A stretch of DNA of 49,614 bases from Rhodoblastus sp. 17X3 (GCF_030056575.1 NZ_JASHHX010000025.1:1-49614); one strand, 5' to 3'. Shown: positions 1 to 11,176, numbered from the stretch's first letter. A program made the numbers and translations. The notes: generated from the letters alone by a model not told the origin.

Positions 1-1111
1 AAACGCTGACGATATCGCCCTTGACGCTGAAGTCCTCGAGAACCCCTTCCAACAGGCGGGCGTTTTGCTCCAGTGAATCCTGAGCAATGCCGCTTGACGT
101 CTTCTTGCCAACGGCAAGGAGGTGGATGGCGGGCGCCACATAGACGCCCGGGGAAACGGGGCCGCGAATCGCTTCGCCGCCTGCATCCAGGAATCCGCGA
201 CGCGTCTTTCCGCTGGTTCGCGAGGCGCGGGATTTATCACCCGGAAATGCAGGCGTCGCCGCGTCCCCGAAGACCGGCTGGGGTCTCGCAAGGTTCGAGC
301 GGGCCGGGCCGAGTTCGTCGAATTGCCGCGCGGCGATATCATGCTCGACCGGCGCGGTCTGGCGGGCCTCCTGCGGCTTTCGCCGGAAAATGGCGTGAAG
401 CCATTGCTGCACCGGATGGCGCCTTGCGCGTTCCGGAGAAATCCTGGATTCGGGGGCTGGATCGAATATGGCCCTGTCATCAACCGGAGTCGCAACGAGG
501 CCGGAGAATCGCGTGGACTGACGGGAGTCCTCCGCATCGTCGGGATCGAGCGACGGCGGAGCGCCCATGCCTAGCGAGGCGGACAAGGCCAGTATGGCGA
601 TGGAAAAATAGACCAGACCGCTCAGAGTGAGCCCGAAAGGCGAAAAATAGCGCTTCGGCAAGGCGACGAGCGCGTCGCCAACGACGCCCCCCAGTCCCGT
701 AGGCAGCGGCCATCCGTCCGTCGTCGGAAGGAGTGAGGCGACGGCCGCGGCGCTAAGCGTACCGACGAGCCAATAGGCGAGATAGCTGCCTGTGCTCCCC
801 GTGCGGCGATGCGAAAGCACCTTCCAGCCGAGCAGGCCAAGTGGCGCAAGCAGAATGATCGAGCTGATGCCGATCAATTGCATGACGAGATCAGAAACCA
901 TGGCGCCCTTCACGCCGAGCGCATTGCGAACCGGCGTGTCCGTCGCATGGTTCAGGCTGGGGTCGGCGATCGACCAGGTGGCGAGCGCCAGGCCGAGGGC
1001 TGCGGTGAGCGCGATGATCGACAGTCCGGCGGCTTCCTGAAGCCGCCGTTGGAAGAACACGCGCGCCGACTCGGGCAGCACCTCGCCGATCGGCAATGTC
1101 GTCGTGCGCAT
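1..1111 (-). CDS. ftsK: DNA translocase FtsK, N-terminal part (cut by window edge)
   Basis: FtsK is a division-septum membrane protein that pumps DNA and helps resolve chromosome dimers. About 370 residues are visible, reading leftward from ATG at 1111 (MRTTTLPIGEVLPESARVFF). There are four hydrophobic segments with the family signature SIADPSLNHATDTPVRNALG after the first one. A charged, Pro/Arg-rich linker follows. The window ends inside the conserved start of the motor region (SLEQNARLLEGVLEDF, then SVKGDIVSV). The ATPase with its Walker motifs and the gamma domain lie outside the window. The frame was read by hand from the complementary strand, because the gene has no stop here. A CtrA-type box lies about 60 bases upstream. 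The family call is firm. Confidence 0.9.
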   Translation of the reverse strand, partial: MRTTTLPIGEVLPESARVFFQRRLQEAAGLSIIALTAALGLALATWSIADPSLNHATDTPVRNALGVKGAMVSDLVMQLIGISSIILLAPLGLLGWKVLSHRRTGSTGSYLAYWLVGTLSAAAVASLLPTTDGWPLPTGLGGVVGDALVALPKRYFSPFGLTLSGLVYFSIAILALSASLGMGAPPSLDPDDAEDSRQSTRFSGLVATPVDDRAIFDPAPESRISPERARRHPVQQWLHAIFRRKPQEARQTAPVEHDIAARQFDELGPARSNLARPQPVFGDAATPAFPGDKSRASRTSGKTRRGFLDAGGEAIRGPVSPGVYVAPAIHLLAVGKKTSSGIAQDSLEQNARLLEGVLEDFSVKGDIVSV

Positions 1112-1150
1112 GTGGTAGATTCCAACCCGCTCGATTGATAATGGCTGAGC

Positions 1151-1187
1151 AAGGTTAAGGATTTTCGGTTAACTTTGGCTTAACCTT
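1151..1187 (-). promoter_or_regulatory. Candidate CtrA binding site upstream of ftsK
   Basis: TTAA at 1169-1172, seven bases, then TTAAC at 1180-1184 match the CtrA full-site consensus TTAA-N7-TTAAC. Because the element is nearly symmetric, the other strand also matches. A third GGTTAA at 1153-1158 makes a larger perfect inverted repeat with arms AAGGTTAAG (1151-1159) and CTTAACCTT (1179-1187). It lies 58-76 bases before the ftsK start. CtrA is the cell-cycle regulator of alphaproteobacteria. Its control of this gene is inferred. Confidence 0.6.
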
Positions 1188-1372
1188 ATCAAAATCGTAA
1201 AATCAGGCAATTCCAGACGCCTTCTGCAAGCATAGATCATGCATTGGCAAAGCTTGCGCGCCGCCGCTGGAGCTTCAGTTCAAATTTGAAGAATGGAGCG
1301 TCGGCAAGGCAACCGTCAAATCAGGGCGGGGTAGAGGCGCTCTATTGCCTGAAGCGGCTGCGTCAACAGAAA

Positions 1373-1395
1373 AGGGCGGGATTTCGTCCCGCCCT
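1373..1395 (-). terminator. Rho-independent terminator of ccr
   Basis: A perfect 9-bp stem (AGGGCGGGA / TCCCGCCCT) with a 5-base loop lies 17 bases past the ccr stop. It is followed on the gene strand by TTTCTGTT. The T-run is short but the position fits. Confidence 0.75.
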
Positions 1396-1412
1396 CTGTT
1401 TAGACCTTGAAC

Positions 1413-2711
1413 TTAGCCGGCCTTGCCGGCGTCGATCACATCTTCCAGCGTGCGAAGGCCGGTCTGCGTGGCGTTGACCAGGACGGCCATGTTGCCGGGC
1501 GCGTGCTGGTTCTTCCACATCTTGGTATGGGCGAGCGGAATCTTGGCCCAGGGGAAGACTTCCGACATGCAGGGATCGACGCGGCGATCGACGACGAAAT
1601 TATTCGCCGCGGCAGCCTGCTTCAGATGCGCGAAATGCGAGCCCTGGATGCGCTTCTGCCGCATCCAGACATAACGAGCGTCGAAGGTCAGGTTGAAGCC
1701 CGAGGTGCCCGCGCAAAACACCACCATGCCGCCGCGCTTGCAAACGAGGGTCGAGACCGGGAAAGTCGCTTCGCCGGGATGTTCGAAGACGATGTCGACG
1801 TCCTTCTTGCCGGTGATGTCCCAGATCGCCTTGCCGAACTTGCGCGCTTCCTTGGTCCAGTCGACATATTCCTGCGAATTGACCTTGGGCAGCTGGCCCC
1901 AGCATTTGAAATCCTTGCGGTTGATCACGCCCTTCGCGCCGAGCGAAAGAACGTAATCGCGCTTGGATTCATCGGATATGATGCCGATGGCGTTGGCGCC
2001 GGCCGCCGCGATGAGCTGAACGCCGAACACGCCGAGGCCGCCCGAGGCGCCCCAGACCAGCACGTTGTCGCCTGGCTTCAGTCGATGAGGCTCATGGCCG
2101 AACAGCATCCGATAGGCGGTGGCGAGCGTCAGCGTGTAGCACGCGCTCTCTTCCCAGGTCAGATGCTTGGGACGGATCATCAGCTGGCGGTCCTGCACGC
2201 GGCAGAATTGCGCGAAGGAGCCGTCCGGCGTCTCATAGCCCCAGATGCGCTGCGAGGAGGAGAACATCGGGTCGCCGCCGTTGCATTCCTCGTCGTCGCC
2301 ATCATCCTGGTTGCAGTGCACGACGACTTCGTCGCCGACCTTCCAGCGCTTCACTTTCGAGCCGATAGCCCACACGATGCCCGACGCATCGGAACCGGCG
2401 ATGTGGAAGGGCTGTTTGTGAACATCGAAAGGCGAGATAGGCTCGCCGAGCCCTGCCCAGATGCCGTTATAGTTGACGCCGGCGGCCATCACGAGGACCA
2501 GCACGTCATGGCTGTCCAGGTCCCAGGTCGGGACAACTTCGAGCTGCATGGCGGATTCCGGCGGACCGTGACGGTCCCGGCGGATGACCCAGGCATGCAT
2601 GTTTTTCGGCACGTGACCCAGCGGCGGAATTTCGCCGATGTCATAAAGATCTTTCAGGACCGGTTGGTTTGCGGCGTTCACGCCGCTCGCCGCTGGCGAT
2701 GGATTGCTCAA
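1413..2711 (-). CDS. ccr: Crotonyl-CoA carboxylase/reductase
   Basis: Ccr catalyses NADPH-dependent reductive carboxylation of crotonyl-CoA to (2S)-ethylmalonyl-CoA, the defining step of the ethylmalonyl-CoA pathway. The 432-residue length matches the family (about 430). It is a medium-chain dehydrogenase/reductase with the nucleotide-binding loop GASGGLG at 221-227. Ccr-typical blocks are present: DLYDIGEIPPLGHVP near the N-terminus, HCNQDDGDDEECNGGDPMF, GYETPDGSFAQF and WDITGKKDVDIVFEHPGEAT. I chose a TTG start at 2711 because AGGAG sits six bases before it and the next in-frame ATG falls inside the conserved region. The open frame continues upstream to 5171, antisense to ecm, but that extension is not real. 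The gene is divergent from ecm, the next enzyme of the pathway. Confidence 0.95.
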   Translation of the reverse strand: MSNPSPAASGVNAANQPVLKDLYDIGEIPPLGHVPKNMHAWVIRRDRHGPPESAMQLEVVPTWDLDSHDVLVLVMAAGVNYNGIWAGLGEPISPFDVHKQPFHIAGSDASGIVWAIGSKVKRWKVGDEVVVHCNQDDGDDEECNGGDPMFSSSQRIWGYETPDGSFAQFCRVQDRQLMIRPKHLTWEESACYTLTLATAYRMLFGHEPHRLKPGDNVLVWGASGGLGVFGVQLIAAAGANAIGIISDESKRDYVLSLGAKGVINRKDFKCWGQLPKVNSQEYVDWTKEARKFGKAIWDITGKKDVDIVFEHPGEATFPVSTLVCKRGGMVVFCAGTSGFNLTFDARYVWMRQKRIQGSHFAHLKQAAAANNFVVDRRVDPCMSEVFPWAKIPLAHTKMWKNQHAPGNMAVLVNATQTGLRTLEDVIDAGKAG

Positions 2712-3146
2712 CGCTGACTCCTGTCGTAGATGGCCATTATGGATTGGGGTAGCCCGACGCCATTGCGGTTTCCGGTGAAGCGATCGACTTTTTCGCTCTC
2801 GGTCCGCAATAGATGGAATCGTCGCGCCCCGACTCCGCTCCGGATTCGTGTGCTCGCCTTGGTTCTTTCTGCGCCAATATACATAATATTGCCGCTTGGC
2901 GAGCGTCCGCACAATTTTTTTGCTTCGTGCTAAAGTCGGCGCCTGTTTTGTTCTCTCGGCCCCGGCGACGGACGTAGGAAATATTGTTTTATGAATCAAT
3001 TGGTTGTTAAAATAGGCAAAAGATGGCCGGACTGCGTCCGGTTGTGTTGAGCCAATTGTGCTCCGCACCAAAGTAAGGCAAAGCAATGGTCTGGTCTTTG
3101 GCCCGACGATAGAGCGCCTGCACGCCACGATCAAAGTGAGGTTCCG
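2712..3146. other. Divergent ccr/ecm control region
   Basis: These 435 bases separate two divergent pathway genes and must hold both promoters. They are more AT-rich than the neighbouring genes. Two dyads are visible. The first is a perfect one, CAATAT-N5-ATATTG, at 2875-2891. The second is an imperfect 26-bp one centred on CAATTG at 2997-3002, with outer arms TTTTA (2987-2991) and TAAAA (3008-3012). I see no coding sequence and no clear sigma-70 hexamers. Confidence 0.6.
2875..2891. promoter_or_regulatory. 17-bp palindrome, candidate operator near ccr
   Basis: CAATAT and ATATTG flank a 5-base spacer. It lies about 165 bases before the ccr start. TetR-type regulators bind sites of this kind, and a TetR-type activator, CcrR, is known for ccr in Methylobacterium. 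The link to CcrR is inference only. Confidence 0.35.
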
Positions 3147-5129
3147 ATGACGAAGACAGCCACCGGTCGCGACAAGCCCTGGATTTTCCGCACCTATGCG
3201 GGTCATTCGACCGCGACGGAGTCCAACAAGCTGTATCGCGGCAATCTCGCGAAAGGCCAGACCGGCCTGTCCATCGCCTTCGATCTGCCCACCCAGACGG
3301 GCTATGACTCCGATCACCCGCTGTCGCGCGGCGAGGTCGGCAAGGTCGGCGTCCCGATCTCGCATCTCGGCGACATGAACACGCTGTTCGACGGCATTCC
3401 CATCGCCCAGATGAACACGTCGATGACGATCAACGCCACAGCGCCGTGGCTGCTCTCGCTTTATATCGCCGCGGCCGACGCCCAGGGCGCGCCGCGTTCC
3501 GTTCTGCAGGGCACGACCCAGAACGACATCATCAAGGAATATCTCTCGCGCGGCACCTATGTGTTTCCGCCCGGCCCGTCGCTTCGGCTGACCAAGGACG
3601 TGATCCTGTTCACGACCAAGGAAGTTCCGAAATGGAACCCGATGAACGTCTGCTCCTATCATTTGCAGGAGGCCGGCGCGACGCCGGTGCAGGAGCTTTC
3701 CTATGCGCTGGCCACCGCGGTCGCGATTCTCGATACGGTGAAAAAGTCCGGCCAGGTTTCGGAGGAAGATTTCGGCGAGGTCGTCGGGCGCATTTCCTTC
3801 TTCCTCAATGCGGGCATGCGCTTCGTGACGGAACTCGCCAAGGTCCGCGCCTTCACCGAATTGTGGGACGACCTCACCCGCGACCGCTATGGCGTCAAGG
3901 ACGAGAAGCACCGCCGCTTCCGCTATGGCGTCCAGGTCAATTCCCTTGGATTGACCGAGCCGCAGCCCGAAAACAACGTCTATCGCATCCTGATCGAGAC
4001 GCTGGCCGTCGTCCTGTCGAAAAAGGCGCGCGCCCGCGCGGTCCAGTTGCCGGCCTGGAATGAGGCCTTGGGCTTGCCCCGGCCCTGGGACCAGCAATGG
4101 TCGCTGCGTCTGCAGCAGATTCTCGCCTATGAAACCGATCTTCTCGAATATGGCGACCTGTTCGACGGAAGCCTGGAGCTTAGCAAGAAGGTCGACGAGC
4201 TGAAAGCTGAGGCTCTCGCCGAGCTTGCCGCAATTGACGCCATGGGCGGCGCGGTGGCGGCGGTCGAGACGGGCTATCTCAAGTCCAAGCTGGTCGAATC
4301 GAACACGCGCCGGCTGGAAGGCATCGAATCGGGCGAGCAGATCGTCGTCGGCGTGAACAAGTTCCTCGAGACGGAACCATCGCCGCTCACGACGGGCGAC
4401 GGCTCGATTCTGGTCGTGCCGGAACATGTCGAGGCGGAGCAGATCGAGCGGCTGAACGCCTGGCGCGAACAGCGCGACGCCAAGGGCGTAGTCAGGGCGC
4501 TCGCGGAATTGCGCGCCGCAGCGGTGGAAGATCGAAACATCATGGAGCCGTCGATCGCCGCCGCCAAGGCCGGCGTGACGACCGGCGAGTGGGGCCAGAC
4601 CCTGCGCGAGGTGTTCGGCGAATTCCGTGCGCCCACGGGCGTCGGACGCAGCGCGCGCCAGGCTGGCGGATCGCTCGATCCGGTCCGCGCCGAGGTCGAG
4701 CGCGTCTCGAAGACGCTCGGTCGCCGGATCAAGTTCCTGGTCGGCAAACCCGGTCTCGACGGCCATTCCAATGGCGCCGAGCAGATCGCCGTCCGCGCCC
4801 GCGACGCCGGCATGGAAGTGGTCTATGAGGGCATCCGCCTGACGCCCGCCGAGATCGTCAACGCCGCTCTCGAGGAAGGCGTCCATGTTGTCGGGCTCTC
4901 GATCCTGTCGGGCTCGCATGTGCCGCTCGTCCGTGACGTGCTCGATCGCATGAAGGCCGAGGGCATTTCGGACATCCCGGTCATCGTCGGCGGGATCATT
5001 CCGCCCGAGGATGAAAAGCTGCTGCTCTCGGAAGGCGTCGCGGCGGTCTATACGCCCAAGAATTACGAACTGAACACGATCATGGCCGATATCGTCCGGG
5101 TCGTCGAAAGCCGCGCGGCGCAAGGCTGA
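3147..5129 (+). CDS. ecm: Ethylmalonyl-CoA mutase
   Basis: Ecm is an adenosylcobalamin-dependent mutase that turns ethylmalonyl-CoA into methylsuccinyl-CoA, directly after Ccr in the pathway. It is called MeaA in Methylobacterium. It has 660 residues, like characterised Ecm (about 650), with both halves fused in one chain. The N-terminal substrate barrel includes FDLPTQTGYDSDHP (45-58) and TSMTINATAP (91-100). The C-terminal B12 domain has the DxHxxG motif D538-x-H540-x-x-G543, followed by a conserved SGSH and by GGIIPPED. The ATG at 3147 has GAGG five bases upstream. Methylmalonyl-CoA mutase is the alternative, but the single-chain layout and the adjacent ccr favour Ecm. Confidence 0.93.
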   Translation: MTKTATGRDKPWIFRTYAGHSTATESNKLYRGNLAKGQTGLSIAFDLPTQTGYDSDHPLSRGEVGKVGVPISHLGDMNTLFDGIPIAQMNTSMTINATAPWLLSLYIAAADAQGAPRSVLQGTTQNDIIKEYLSRGTYVFPPGPSLRLTKDVILFTTKEVPKWNPMNVCSYHLQEAGATPVQELSYALATAVAILDTVKKSGQVSEEDFGEVVGRISFFLNAGMRFVTELAKVRAFTELWDDLTRDRYGVKDEKHRRFRYGVQVNSLGLTEPQPENNVYRILIETLAVVLSKKARARAVQLPAWNEALGLPRPWDQQWSLRLQQILAYETDLLEYGDLFDGSLELSKKVDELKAEALAELAAIDAMGGAVAAVETGYLKSKLVESNTRRLEGIESGEQIVVGVNKFLETEPSPLTTGDGSILVVPEHVEAEQIERLNAWREQRDAKGVVRALAELRAAAVEDRNIMEPSIAAAKAGVTTGEWGQTLREVFGEFRAPTGVGRSARQAGGSLDPVRAEVERVSKTLGRRIKFLVGKPGLDGHSNGAEQIAVRARDAGMEVVYEGIRLTPAEIVNAALEEGVHVVGLSILSGSHVPLVRDVLDRMKAEGISDIPVIVGGIIPPEDEKLLLSEGVAAVYTPKNYELNTIMADIVRVVESRAAQG

Positions 5130-5148
5130 GCCGGCTTCGCCGAGATTG

Positions 5149-5192
5149 AAAGCCTCCGACATGTTTGCCAAAACTGTCGGAGGCTTTGTTTT
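5149..5192 (+). terminator. Rho-independent terminator of ecm
   Basis: A perfect 12-bp stem (AAAGCCTCCGAC / GTCGGAGGCTTT) with a 15-base loop starts 20 bases after the ecm stop and is followed by GTTTTG. Confidence 0.85.
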
Positions 5193-5212
5193 GATTCGAC
5201 TGGAGAAACCTT

Positions 5213-6088
5213 ATGTCGGCTGAGGCCTGCACCCAGGGACTTGACACCGGATTCATCGAACTGGGAGCCGCGAAAGTCGCGGCGCTCGGCGTCGTACAGG
5301 GCATTACGGAACTCCTGCCGATCTCCTCGACCGCGCATATGCGGATCGTTCCGGCTCTTCTGGGCTGGCGCGATCCCGGTTCCGCATTCTCCGCGGCGAT
5401 GCAGATGGCGGCGCTGGCCGCCGTGATCTCTTATTTCTGGAGCGACGTTCGCGGCTTTGTTTTCGGTTCGATCGCCGCCGTCAAGCGCCGCGATTTCAAG
5501 GACTGGCAATATCGCTTCACGACCTGGATTTTCCTCGCGACCCTGCCGCTCGTGGCGTTCGGGGTCCTGTTGTCCAAAACATTGAACGCCTGCGGTTCGC
5601 CCTTGCGAAGCCTTTGGGTCATCGGCGCGTCCTGCATTGTCATGGCGATCGCGCTGGCGCTGGCGGAAAAGTTCTGCACGCATCGGCGCACGCTCGACAA
5701 TGTATCGCTCAAGGACGCCATGCTGGTCGGCCTCGCTCAGGTCGGCGCGCTGATCCCCGGCGTGTCGCGGTCCGGCTCGACGCTGACCGCCGCCCTGTTC
5801 CTCGACCTCAAGCGCGAGGAAGCCGCGCGCTTTTCCTTCCTGCTGGGCCTTCCGGCGATTTTCCTCGCCGGCGTCAAAGAGTTTTACGAATTGTTCAAGG
5901 CGGGGCTTTCGGCCGAAGGCTGGATGATCCTCGGCGTCGGACTCATCGTCGCCTCCATTTCCGCCTTTGCTGCGATCTGGAGCCTGATGCGGATTCTGGA
6001 GCGCTTTTCGTCCTGGCCTTTTGTCGTTTACCGGTTCCTGATAGGCGTGTTCCTACTGACCGCCGTCTGGCAAGGCTGGTTGCAATAA
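5213..6088 (+). CDS. uppP: Undecaprenyl-diphosphatase (UppP/BacA family)
   Basis: UppP removes a phosphate from undecaprenyl diphosphate in the inner membrane to recycle the lipid carrier for peptidoglycan synthesis. It has 291 residues and is highly hydrophobic, with about eight membrane segments. The first catalytic motif is in GVVQGITELLPISSTAHM (residues 26-43, with Q29 and E33). The second is PGVSRSGST (about 182-190). The second half of motif 1 reads SSTAHM rather than the usual SSSGHL. The ATG at 5213 follows GGAG by seven bases. The gene sits between two strong terminators, so it is probably transcribed alone. Confidence 0.9.
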   Translation: MSAEACTQGLDTGFIELGAAKVAALGVVQGITELLPISSTAHMRIVPALLGWRDPGSAFSAAMQMAALAAVISYFWSDVRGFVFGSIAAVKRRDFKDWQYRFTTWIFLATLPLVAFGVLLSKTLNACGSPLRSLWVIGASCIVMAIALALAEKFCTHRRTLDNVSLKDAMLVGLAQVGALIPGVSRSGSTLTAALFLDLKREEAARFSFLLGLPAIFLAGVKEFYELFKAGLSAEGWMILGVGLIVASISAFAAIWSLMRILERFSSWPFVVYRFLIGVFLLTAVWQGWLQ

Positions 6089-6116
6089 GAAAGGGCGGCT
6101 CAGGCCGCCCTTTCTT
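6087..6116. terminator. Bidirectional terminator between uppP and clpB
   Basis: A perfect 13-bp stem (AAGAAAGGGCGGC / GCCGCCCTTTCTT) has a 4-base loop TCAG. The A-rich left arm and T-rich right arm let it serve both converging genes. The left arm overlaps the uppP stop codon. Confidence 0.88.
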
Positions 6117-6122
6117 GCTGCA

Positions 6123-8762
<2,640 letters not shown>

Positions 8763-8929
8763 TACGATCCTCCTATGCCCGCATGCATCTCCCGGATGGC
8801 GAGAACGCCGCGTCATGAATTCGGCCCCTGAACGGCGGCCTGACCGGTGATATGGGAACGCAATTCGCCCTTGAAAAGGCCAAGTCGAAGAATGGGAGGG
8901 CCGTCCCGAAAAAAGATGGCCCAAATGAA

Positions 8930-8956
8930 AAAAGCGGCGCTCGAGGCGCCGCTTTT
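8930..8956 (-). terminator. Rho-independent terminator of the DUF4167 gene
   Basis: An 11-bp stem (AAAAGCGGCGC / GCGCCGCTTTT) with a 5-base loop lies 19 bases past the stop. On the gene strand it is followed by TTTTTTCATTT. Confidence 0.85.
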
Positions 8957-8975
8957 GATCATCGGTTCAGGGATT

Positions 8976-9950
8976 TCACTCGGCGTCGGCGGAATTCGCT
9001 TCGGCGTTCGGCGCCGGGGCGTCCTGCTCCCCAGCTATTTCGGCACGTGTGCGCCGACGACGCCGCGGGCGCAAATGAAACCGCGCTTCCGCGTCGGCGT
9101 CGCCCTGCGGCGCATTGAACTCCGCCGTCTGGTCGCTGACCGCCGGCTGGTTGCCCAAGCCAGCTGCCTGGGCCTCCGGCGTGCCGGCGGCGACGGCGAC
9201 CGGCGCTGCGGCGGGCGCCGCAGCGGTCCGAGTCGGAGCGGTGATGAAAGCCGGCAGGCCCGGCGTGACCGCGTCGAAATTCACGCGGGGCTGTTCCTGC
9301 GCGGCAGGGGGCGCCGCATCGAACCGGGGTTGTTGATCGCGGAAGTTTTGCCGGCCCTGACCCTGTTGATTGAAACGGCGGTCATTGCGCGGCTGGCGTT
9401 CGTGACGCTCCTGCCGCTCCCCGTGTTGGTTTGAATGCCGCTCGCCGGATCGGTCCTGACGTTCTGTGCGCTCGGGCGCCCGTTCCGCCGTATCCGACCC
9501 GTAGACCGGACGGTCGAAATAGGGCTGAGGCTGGCCGGCCATGCCGAGGTGGCCGATATTCGGCTGCGCCTGATGCGGAGGCGGGCTTGGCGCCTGCCGT
9601 TCCAGAGGCGAGGAGAAACGGTCGGGTAGCGCTACGAAATCGTCGTCGTCGTCGAGATCATCAAGGTCTTCGCCATTGCGGCTATAGCCCATCTGGGCTT
9701 GCTGCTGGGCGGTCTGCGCCGCTGCGATGATGCGGAAATAATGCTCAGCGTGCTGCAGCAAATTCTCTGCAACGACGGTGTCGCCGGAGGATTGGGCGTC
9801 GCGCGCGAGCTGGAGATATTTCTCCGCGATGTGCTGGGCCGTGCCCCGAATCTTGACGTCAGGTCCGTTCGATTCGTAGGTCCGGGTGAGGGGATTCGGA
9901 CCCTTGCGATTATTACGACCACGCATACGCTTGTTTTGACCAGGTCTCAT
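8976..9950 (-). CDS. DUF4167 domain protein with disordered tail
   Basis: The function is unknown, but the family is widespread in alphaproteobacteria and often lies near prmC and clpB, as here. Of 324 residues, only the first 85 or so look folded. They begin MRPGQNKRMRGRNNRK, very basic, and continue with a helical segment (AQHIAEKYLQLARDAQSSGD, then LLQHAEHYFRII) typical of DUF4167. The rest is low complexity: an Asp run near residue 100, a Gln/Arg/His/Asn-rich middle, then Ala/Pro-rich sequence and a basic patch RPRRRRRTRAE near the end. The basic start and low-complexity body suggest nucleic-acid binding, which is inference. The ATG at 9950 has AGGGA upstream. Confidence 0.85.
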   Translation of the reverse strand: MRPGQNKRMRGRNNRKGPNPLTRTYESNGPDVKIRGTAQHIAEKYLQLARDAQSSGDTVVAENLLQHAEHYFRIIAAAQTAQQQAQMGYSRNGEDLDDLDDDDDFVALPDRFSSPLERQAPSPPPHQAQPNIGHLGMAGQPQPYFDRPVYGSDTAERAPERTERQDRSGERHSNQHGERQERHERQPRNDRRFNQQGQGRQNFRDQQPRFDAAPPAAQEQPRVNFDAVTPGLPAFITAPTRTAAAPAAAPVAVAAGTPEAQAAGLGNQPAVSDQTAEFNAPQGDADAEARFHLRPRRRRRTRAEIAGEQDAPAPNAEANSADAE

Positions 9951-10333
9951 CGATAATCCCTGAGTAATAAAGTCGTCCGCGTTAGGATCCGCGCCGACGC
10001 TTCACCGCTGTTGCATTGCAGATTTTGGCGGCGCAGAAATCCCGGCGCTTTTGCCTCACCGGCCCTGTTTGCGACTCTCCGCAAACTTGCTTTCAATCTT
10101 CCAGTTCCATTGAGGGAAACGGCGATCGTACCACGTCGCTCAAACCGCATGCCTAAGTGGCCGGTCTTGGGAAGGTCTGAAACGCCGCAACCTGCGGAAC
10201 CTTTCTCCAGCCGAGCCTTGCTGCGGTCAAATCAAGCGCAACCAGGTATTTGCTGCGGTGCAGACTAAATGTTTTTTGACGCCGCGCCAAGCCCAAACTT
10301 TCTGGCAATGTCCAGAAAAGAGCAATTAAGCGT
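9951..10333. other. Non-coding gap between DUF4167 gene and prmC
   Basis: This 383-base gap has no believable gene; small open frames lack ribosome sites and family resemblance. It must hold the promoter of the DUF4167 gene. A direct repeat TTGCTGCGGT occurs twice (about 10218 and 10251), and a small hairpin CCGCA-ACC-TGCGG lies near 10186. Confidence 0.5.
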
Positions 10334-11176
10334 TCAAGGCCTGCGGAACATGACGACCCGGTCGCGGCCGCCGCTGTCCCGAGCGACCTCCGTGGGGCCG
10401 AACCCATCGGCTTCGAAAATTTTCGCCACGTCGGCGGCCTGCCGCCAGCCGATCTCGAAAAGAGCGGCGCCGCCCGGATTCAGCAATCGCGACAGGGAGG
10501 GAGCGATACGCCGATAGCAATCGAGTCCGTCCGACCCAGCGTAAAGCGCCAATTCTGGATCGTGATCAGCAACCTCTTGCGCAAGTTCGCTCTTTTCCGT
10601 CAGCGCAATATAGGGCGGGTTGGAAACGATCAGGTCGAACGTTCCCACAAGCGCTTCGGCCCAGTTTCCGCAAAATATCGAAGAGCGCTTCGCCAGACCG
10701 CATCGCCTGAGATTGGCCTGTGCGATTCCGCAGGCTGAAAGAGACAGGTCGACGCCAACGCCGGTCGCGTCCGGGAGCGCGTCGAGCAGAGCGCACAGAA
10801 TGGCGCCGGAGCCGGTCCCCAGATCTAGAATTTCCGGCCCCGTCCATTTGCGGGCTCTCGCGAAATCGAGCGCGGCGTTGACCAGGGTTTCCGTATCGGC
10901 GCGCGGGTCCAGCACATCGGCGGTGACGAGCAGATCGAGTCCGTAAAATCCGCTGCGGCCGAGGATGCGCCCAACGGGCGCACCGGCGATTCGGCGCTCC
11001 ATGAAGCGCTGCAAGCGTTCGGCGCGCTCGAAGCCGAGGGGTTCGTCGCCGCGCGTCAGCAATTCAAGCGCATTCAAGCCTGACGCGCCCTCGAGCAGAT
11101 GGCGCGCCTCCAGCGCGGCTGGCTCCTTGCCGGCGTCGGCGAGAGCCGACGCAAGCTGTTTGCGCGCCTGCGCCAA
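10334..11176 (-). CDS. prmC: Peptide chain release factor N5-glutamine methyltransferase
   Basis: PrmC uses SAM to methylate the glutamine of the GGQ motif in release factors, which raises termination efficiency. It has 280 residues with an N-terminal helical domain, the SAM loop LDLGTGSGAI and the catalytic NPPYI motif (in LIVSNPPYIALTEKSEL). The only available start is TTG at 11176; upstream frame options are CTG codons, so the true start is uncertain by about ten residues. It lies 41 bases after htpG on the same strand. prfA, its usual partner, is not beside it: htpG takes that place. Confidence 0.9.
   Translation of the reverse strand: MAQARKQLASALADAGKEPAALEARHLLEGASGLNALELLTRGDEPLGFERAERLQRFMERRIAGAPVGRILGRSGFYGLDLLVTADVLDPRADTETLVNAALDFARARKWTGPEILDLGTGSGAILCALLDALPDATGVGVDLSLSACGIAQANLRRCGLAKRSSIFCGNWAEALVGTFDLIVSNPPYIALTEKSELAQEVADHDPELALYAGSDGLDCYRRIAPSLSRLLNPGGAALFEIGWRQAADVAKIFEADGFGPTEVARDSGGRDRVVMFRRP

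Larger units (their letters stand above)
1112..1412. other. Non-coding gap between ftsK and ccr
   Basis: This gap of about 300 bases holds the CtrA-type element near ftsK and the ccr terminator at its other end. The middle part (about 1190-1370) shows no convincing gene. The short open frame at 1244-1477 runs across the terminator and into ccr on the opposite strand, so it is not believable. Confidence 0.6.

Noticed and set aside
2712-5171. A 1252-residue leftward open frame joining ccr with a long upstream extension
   Set aside because: Only the ccr part (to 2711) shows family resemblance. The rest is antisense to ecm and results from its high-GC codon pattern. A ribosome site lies at the TTG of 2711.
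8763-8929. RpoH promoter for clpB
   Set aside because: CTTG and a CCCATAT element occur on the minus strand, but the spacing is about 24 bases, too long for sigma-32.
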